A DNA stretch of 6,790 nt, from the NCBI GenBank assembly GCA_018830585.1, contig JAHJSD010000026.1, forward strand, positions 1 to 6,790. Reading direction: 5' to 3'. The stretch is from Patescibacteria group bacterium. GTDB taxonomy: Bacteria > Patescibacteriota > Microgenomatia > UBA12405 > JAHJSD01. The position numbers and the translations under genes are program-made. The notes under the pieces are model-generated. The model had not been told where the DNA came from. It was given only the letters and a program-made list of their open reading frames with translations, and did no database searches. Of this stretch, positions 6,194 through 6,790 are shown piece after piece. Position 1 is the stretch's first letter. Every line of letters begins with the position of its first letter.

Positions 6194-6658
6194 ATTCTAA
6201 ACTTCTTATCTCTTTTTGCAATCTGGCTCATCCGAAATTAAAAAGAAATAAGCATTCTCCATTGGGAGTTTTAGATTATAAAAAGAATTTAGTTTATTGG
6301 ATTAAGTTGCCACGGCATTACTGGGCTGTCGCAAAGCAAGAGGAGCATTTTTATAACTTGCCAATCTTGGGATTCAAAGATAATTGTTCTGGATAAGACG
6401 GGACTTAGAGCAAGATGTTGGTTTCGATTGCCCCAAGCAAAAGATCTTCACTCCATTTTGTTTAGCAATGATTTTTTGCATGTTGTTTCTACAGGAAACG
6501 ATAGGGTTTTGAGATATAAATTTAAAGATGAGAGGATTGACTTGTCTTCAGTCAAAACTTTGTGGAATCCAAATGAGAGTCCTGGCAAGAGTAATACCCA
6601 TCATCTAAATGCTATTTGTAAACACAAAGGTGTTGTTTTAGTTTCTGCTTTTGGTCAC
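6190..6658 (+). pseudogene. Beta-propeller-like gene (DUF4915-like), frameshifted and truncated
   Basis: The reading frame starts at ATG 6190, overlapping the GT2 stop as ATGA, and is sensible through LVYWIKLP (codon at 6310-6312). It then runs to TAA at 6394-6396 with poor protein character. One base later in register, from GGC at 6314, it continues as GITGLSQSKRSIFITCQSWD, then KIIVLDKTGL, DLHSILFSNDFLHVVSTGNDRVLRY and, near the end, THHLNAICKHKGVVLVSAFG. These are repeated beta-strand units of a propeller-like protein resembling DUF4915/TIGR03032 (recalled, not searched). About 156 residues are visible across the two frames; related proteins are roughly twice as long. After about 6658 no frame continues the family pattern. 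The gene is third in the methyltransferase-GT2 operon, so a link to surface glycans is likely but its role is unknown. The break could be real decay or an assembly error. Confidence 0.65.
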
Positions 6659-6790
6659 GTCCAGAGTATTCCAATCCGTTTGCTCGTTGACCAGGCCTCT
6701 CTTTTTAACATATTCCCGTTGCTTTTGGCTTGAAACATTAGTAGAATTAGGTTTAGGTATGGATTTCAGCATAGTTTTGAAATCGGTCCA
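6638..6790 (-). CDS. Possible C-terminal end of an unknown minus-strand protein (partial)
   Basis: On the minus strand one frame is open from the window edge to TAA at 6640-6638, giving 50 residues. It is polar, rich in K, N, S and T, with segments such as SSQKQREYVKKRG and NEQTDWNTLDVTK, and looks more protein-like than the plus-strand frames of the same stretch. I do not recognise the family. Its last codons run antisense into the propeller-like gene, as expected if a foreign segment was inserted there or two fragments were joined. It is short and could be chance. Confidence 0.25.
   Translation of the reverse strand, partial: WTDFKTMLKSIPKPNSTNVSSQKQREYVKKRGLVNEQTDWNTLDVTKSRN

Noticed and set aside
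6394..6396. Stop-codon recoding (TGA=Gly code 25) as the cause of the broken last gene
   Set aside because: The interrupting stop is TAA, the frame itself changes, and TGA ends three intact genes at sensible places.
6428..6733. A separate 101-residue gene starting at ATG 6428...
   Set aside because: The same frame is protein-like well before this codon (GITGLSQSKRS from 6314), so it is the continuation of the frameshifted propeller-like gene; the codon at 6428 also lacks a Shine-Dalgarno sequence, and the tail after 6658 does not look like the family.

Overview
The window looks like chromosomal DNA from an uncultivated, small-genome bacterium. The best guess is Candidate Phyla Radiation (Patescibacteria), perhaps the Microgenomates side. 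That rests on AT-rich, lysine- and phenylalanine-rich coding, short gene spacings, little Shine-Dalgarno signal, and a surface-glycan gene set with a TMTC-like membrane protein. TGA is used as a normal stop, which argues against the TGA=Gly lineages (Gracilibacteria/SR1). The taxonomic placement is inference, since no rRNA or marker gene is present.

Layout. Positions 89-1123 (+) encode a family 2 glycosyltransferase with a membrane C-terminus. Positions 1124-1525 are a gene-free, GC-richer patch between convergent genes. It is packed with inverted repeats and ends in an exact 32-bp palindrome that contains the stop codon of the next gene. On the minus strand, a family 4 glycosyltransferase (4639-3386) is followed after 21 bp by a 612-residue TMTC-like GT-C/TPR membrane protein (3364-1526), so the two probably form one transcript. 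A 34-bp divergent spacer leads to a plus-strand operon: a class I SAM methyltransferase (4674-5324), a WbbL/rhamnosyltransferase-type family 2 glycosyltransferase (5321-6193, GTGA overlap), and a beta-propeller-like gene (from 6190, ATGA overlap). The last gene is frameshifted near 6313 and loses recognisable sequence near 6658.

Together the intact genes make sense as part of a cell-surface polysaccharide or glycoprotein locus. Cytosolic or membrane-attached GT2 and GT4 enzymes would build a lipid-linked glycan, the methyltransferase could modify a sugar or act in precursor synthesis, and the TMTC-like protein could transfer a sugar from a polyprenyl-phosphate donor outside the membrane. Substrates cannot be read from the sequence.

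No clearly new system is visible. The items most worth checking are the hairpin cluster at 1124-1525, the 32-bp palindrome, the HTH-like N-terminus on the TMTC-like protein, and the broken last gene with a possible foreign or antisense reading frame at the right edge.
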